A stretch of DNA of 6,323 nucleotides from Actinomycetota bacterium. GTDB taxonomy: Bacteria > Acidobacteriota > Blastocatellia > Chloracidobacteriales > Chloracidobacteriaceae. Where the stretch lies: assembly GCA_013298335.1 (NCBI GenBank), contig JAAFHI010000216.1:1-6323 (forward strand), given 5' to 3'. Positions 4,973 through 6,323 of this stretch are shown piece after piece (the stretch's first letter is position 1; the number at the start of each line of letters is the position of its first letter). The notes beneath the pieces were generated by a model. The model was not told the DNA's origin. It made no database searches and was given only the letters and a program-made list of their open reading frames with translations. A program made the translations under genes and the position numbers.

Positions 4973-5896
4973 TCAGTATTTTATTTTCCGAAGAATCGGG
5001 TCGAGAATGTCGCGCCCCCGAAGCGCGTCGCGCCAGCGTTGCGGAATGCCGTTGATGCCGAAGACGATACCGGCGACGCCGCCCGCAATGCAGGCGGTGG
5101 TGTCGGTGTCGTGGCCGAGCGCGACCGCGCCTTTGACGACGGCTTCGTAATTACCGCGTTCCAGCAGCATTCGGGCCGATCTGAGCGAGTCAACCACGTA
5201 GCCGGTGCCGTTTCCGACGGGCTGGTCGTCCGGGCGAATGTTGAATTCGAGTTCCGCCGTGTGTGCTTCATCATCTTTATAGATATGACGGAGCGCGGCG
5301 ACCGCCGTTTCCCAGGGCCGGTCAACTTCATTCAGAAGATTTCGCGCCCACAGACAATAGAGCGCGCAGCAGACTTCCGAGCGTGGGTGGGGGTGCGTCA
5401 CGGCGGACTGCGCCTGCGCGTCAAGCGCGAGTTCGGTGTCGGTGCCGGTGTGCAGCAGGGCGAGCGGCAGTACCCGCATCAGGGAACCGTTGCCGTTGCT
5501 GTTTTCGCCCGAGAATTCGGTCAGCAATCGCGGGATTTTCAAACTGATTGACCGAAGAGCCTTCGACGTCTGGATGCCGACGTCGAAAACCGTGCCGTTG
5601 ACGGCGTAATCGCCGCGTTCGTACCAGTCAACGAACCGCTGGCCGACATCCACCCGGTCGAATTTCCCGCAATCGAGGAGTGAATCGAGCAACGCCAGCG
5701 CCTGCGCGCCGTCATCGGACCAGGTTCCCGGCGGGACGCTTGTGTGCGCCCGGCGGAAACCCGGCGGGGGCGTGAATTCGATAACCTGAGCGGGTGGAAT
5801 GTTTTCCGGGGGATGAAATTCGTAGGGCACGCCGAGCGCGTCGCCGACCAGCAATCCCCAGATTCCGCCTTCAATGCGTTCCCGTCTTGAAATCAT
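4973..5896 (-). CDS. ADP-ribosylglycohydrolase family protein (DraG/ARH type)
   Basis: A 307-residue dinuclear-metal ADP-ribosylglycohydrolase (ADP_ribosyl_GH, PF03747). The family hydrolyses the bond between ADP-ribose and a protein side chain or, in some members, other acceptors such as nucleic-acid ends. Visible motifs are GGIWGLLVGDALGVPYE (10-26), the metal-binding GTWSDDG (57-63, S60-D61-D62), NSNGNGSLMR (132-141), SAVTHPHP (164-171), and the second metal cluster GHDTDTTACIAGG (261-273, D263 and D265). There is no signal peptide or membrane segment, so it is cytoplasmic. The ATG at 5896 follows GAGGG about 8 nt upstream and lies 3 nt after the hen1 stop, so the two genes are almost surely one transcript. 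The target is not evident from sequence. Linkage to hen1 suggests a role in RNA repair (inference). All catalytic elements appear intact. Confidence 0.93.
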   Translation of the reverse strand: MISRRERIEGGIWGLLVGDALGVPYEFHPPENIPPAQVIEFTPPPGFRRAHTSVPPGTWSDDGAQALALLDSLLDCGKFDRVDVGQRFVDWYERGDYAVNGTVFDVGIQTSKALRSISLKIPRLLTEFSGENSNGNGSLMRVLPLALLHTGTDTELALDAQAQSAVTHPHPRSEVCCALYCLWARNLLNEVDRPWETAVAALRHIYKDDEAHTAELEFNIRPDDQPVGNGTGYVVDSLRSARMLLERGNYEAVVKGAVALGHDTDTTACIAGGVAGIVFGINGIPQRWRDALRGRDILDPILRKIKY

Positions 5897-5899
5897 GGT

Positions 5900-6323
5900 T
5901 CAACCCTCGTTTTTCAACTTTTGAAACACGGCCATCTGCGTCGGCGGGCCGAGCGTTTCGTCCGCGTCGCCGATTCCCGAAATTTCAAAGGAATAGCCGA
6001 ATTCCGCGCCGACGGTTTCGGCCCACCGACGGAATTCCTCGCGGTTCCATTCGAAACGGTGATCCCGATGGCGGAATCTGCCCGGCGCAAGGCCGAATTT
6101 CGCGTTGTACTCGCCGTTCGGCGTGGTGAGGACCACGGTTTTGGGCCGGGTTTCGCGGAAAACGAATTTCCGGAAGGCATCCAGCCGGTCTTCGTCAAGA
6201 TGTTCAACCACTTCGATGACGGCGGCGGCATCGAAGCCGACCAGCCGTACGTCACGGTAGGTCAGCGAACTTTGAAAGACGCGGAGCCGGGCGGTTTCCG
6301 AATCGTCGAGGTTCAACCGGTCG
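5900..6323 (-). CDS. hen1: Bacterial Hen1 RNA 3'-terminal 2'-O-methyltransferase, C-terminal part
   Basis: The last 140 codons of a gene that enters from the right edge. The fragment matches the SAM-dependent methyltransferase domain of bacterial Hen1, which 2'-O-methylates the 3' end of a cleaved RNA before the Pnkp ligase seals it, protecting the repaired RNA from being cut again at the same site. In fragment numbering (1 = first complete codon), SSLTYRD is at 18-24. The metal-binding EVVEHLD (37-43) supplies two Glu and one His. TTPNGEYN (66-73) follows, then FRHRDHRFEW (83-92) with the further metal-ligand histidine, and PPTQMAVF (126-133) near the end. Full-length bacterial Hen1 is several hundred residues with an N-terminal ligase-activating domain, which is outside the window. 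A TTG at 6316 is in frame but internal to conserved sequence, so it is not the start. Pnkp, the usual neighbour, is not in the window. The ADP-ribosylglycohydrolase gene follows after 3 nt. Confidence 0.92.
   Translation of the reverse strand, partial: DRLNLDDSETARLRVFQSSLTYRDVRLVGFDAAAVIEVVEHLDEDRLDAFRKFVFRETRPKTVVLTTPNGEYNAKFGLAPGRFRHRDHRFEWNREEFRRWAETVGAEFGYSFEISGIGDADETLGPPTQMAVFQKLKNEG

Noticed and set aside
6314..6316. TTG as the true start of the right-hand minus-strand gene
   Set aside because: The frame stays open to the window edge and the residues on both sides continue the conserved Hen1 sequence, so the gene is cut by the window rather than starting here.

Overview
The window comes from a moderately GC-rich bacterial chromosome. 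The genes point to a free-living bacterium that makes or salvages cobalamin, uses the Tat export pathway, signals through a LytS/LytR-type two-component system, and carries a bacterial Hen1 RNA-repair methyltransferase. I cannot assign a phylum. Nothing looks like phage, plasmid or insertion sequence, and no tRNA, rRNA or CRISPR array is visible. Both outer genes (cobQ and hen1) run off the window edges.

Layout. Bases 1-614 (minus) are the first 204 codons of cobyric acid synthase (cobQ). Bases 615-1036 are a divergent intergenic region holding a degenerate array of AAATT-type tracts spaced about 21 bp apart (667-835). It also holds four exact-period 10-bp direct repeats (861-900) that resemble LytTR/AlgR operator half-sites. 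From 1037 (plus) comes a HisC-like PLP aminotransferase with an unusual twin-arginine signal. A 13-bp perfect inverted repeat (2186-2247) precedes a three-gene, translationally coupled plus-strand operon at 2269-4489: a secreted NTF2-fold 'putative lumazine-binding' protein, a four-helix LytS-type histidine kinase, and a LytTR response regulator. Both internal junctions are ATGA overlaps.

Bases 4490-4972 separate the convergent lytSR and hen1/ADP-ribosylglycohydrolase units. They hold 15 units of a degenerate 21-bp tandem repeat. The minus strand of this array reads as an open heptad-repeat ORF (pattern xNxx[F/L/I]xx), but I consider it more likely a DNA- or RNA-level element than a protein. 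On the plus strand the array has about twice as many C as G.

The right end (minus strand) is a tight operon. The C-terminal part of Hen1, the 2'-O-methyltransferase that marks repaired RNA 3' ends, is followed 3 nt later by an ADP-ribosylglycohydrolase.

How it may fit together. The LytSR-type pair probably senses an envelope signal, perhaps together with the co-encoded exported NTF2-like protein. The LytTR-like repeats between cobQ and the Tat aminotransferase make that region a candidate target of the regulator encoded 2.9 kb away. The Hen1/ADP-ribosylglycohydrolase pairing suggests that removal of ADP-ribose is linked to RNA repair. The items most worth a second look are the two 21-bp-period intergenic arrays, the Hen1-ADP-ribosylglycohydrolase operon, the Tat-exported aminotransferase and the LytTR-like repeats.
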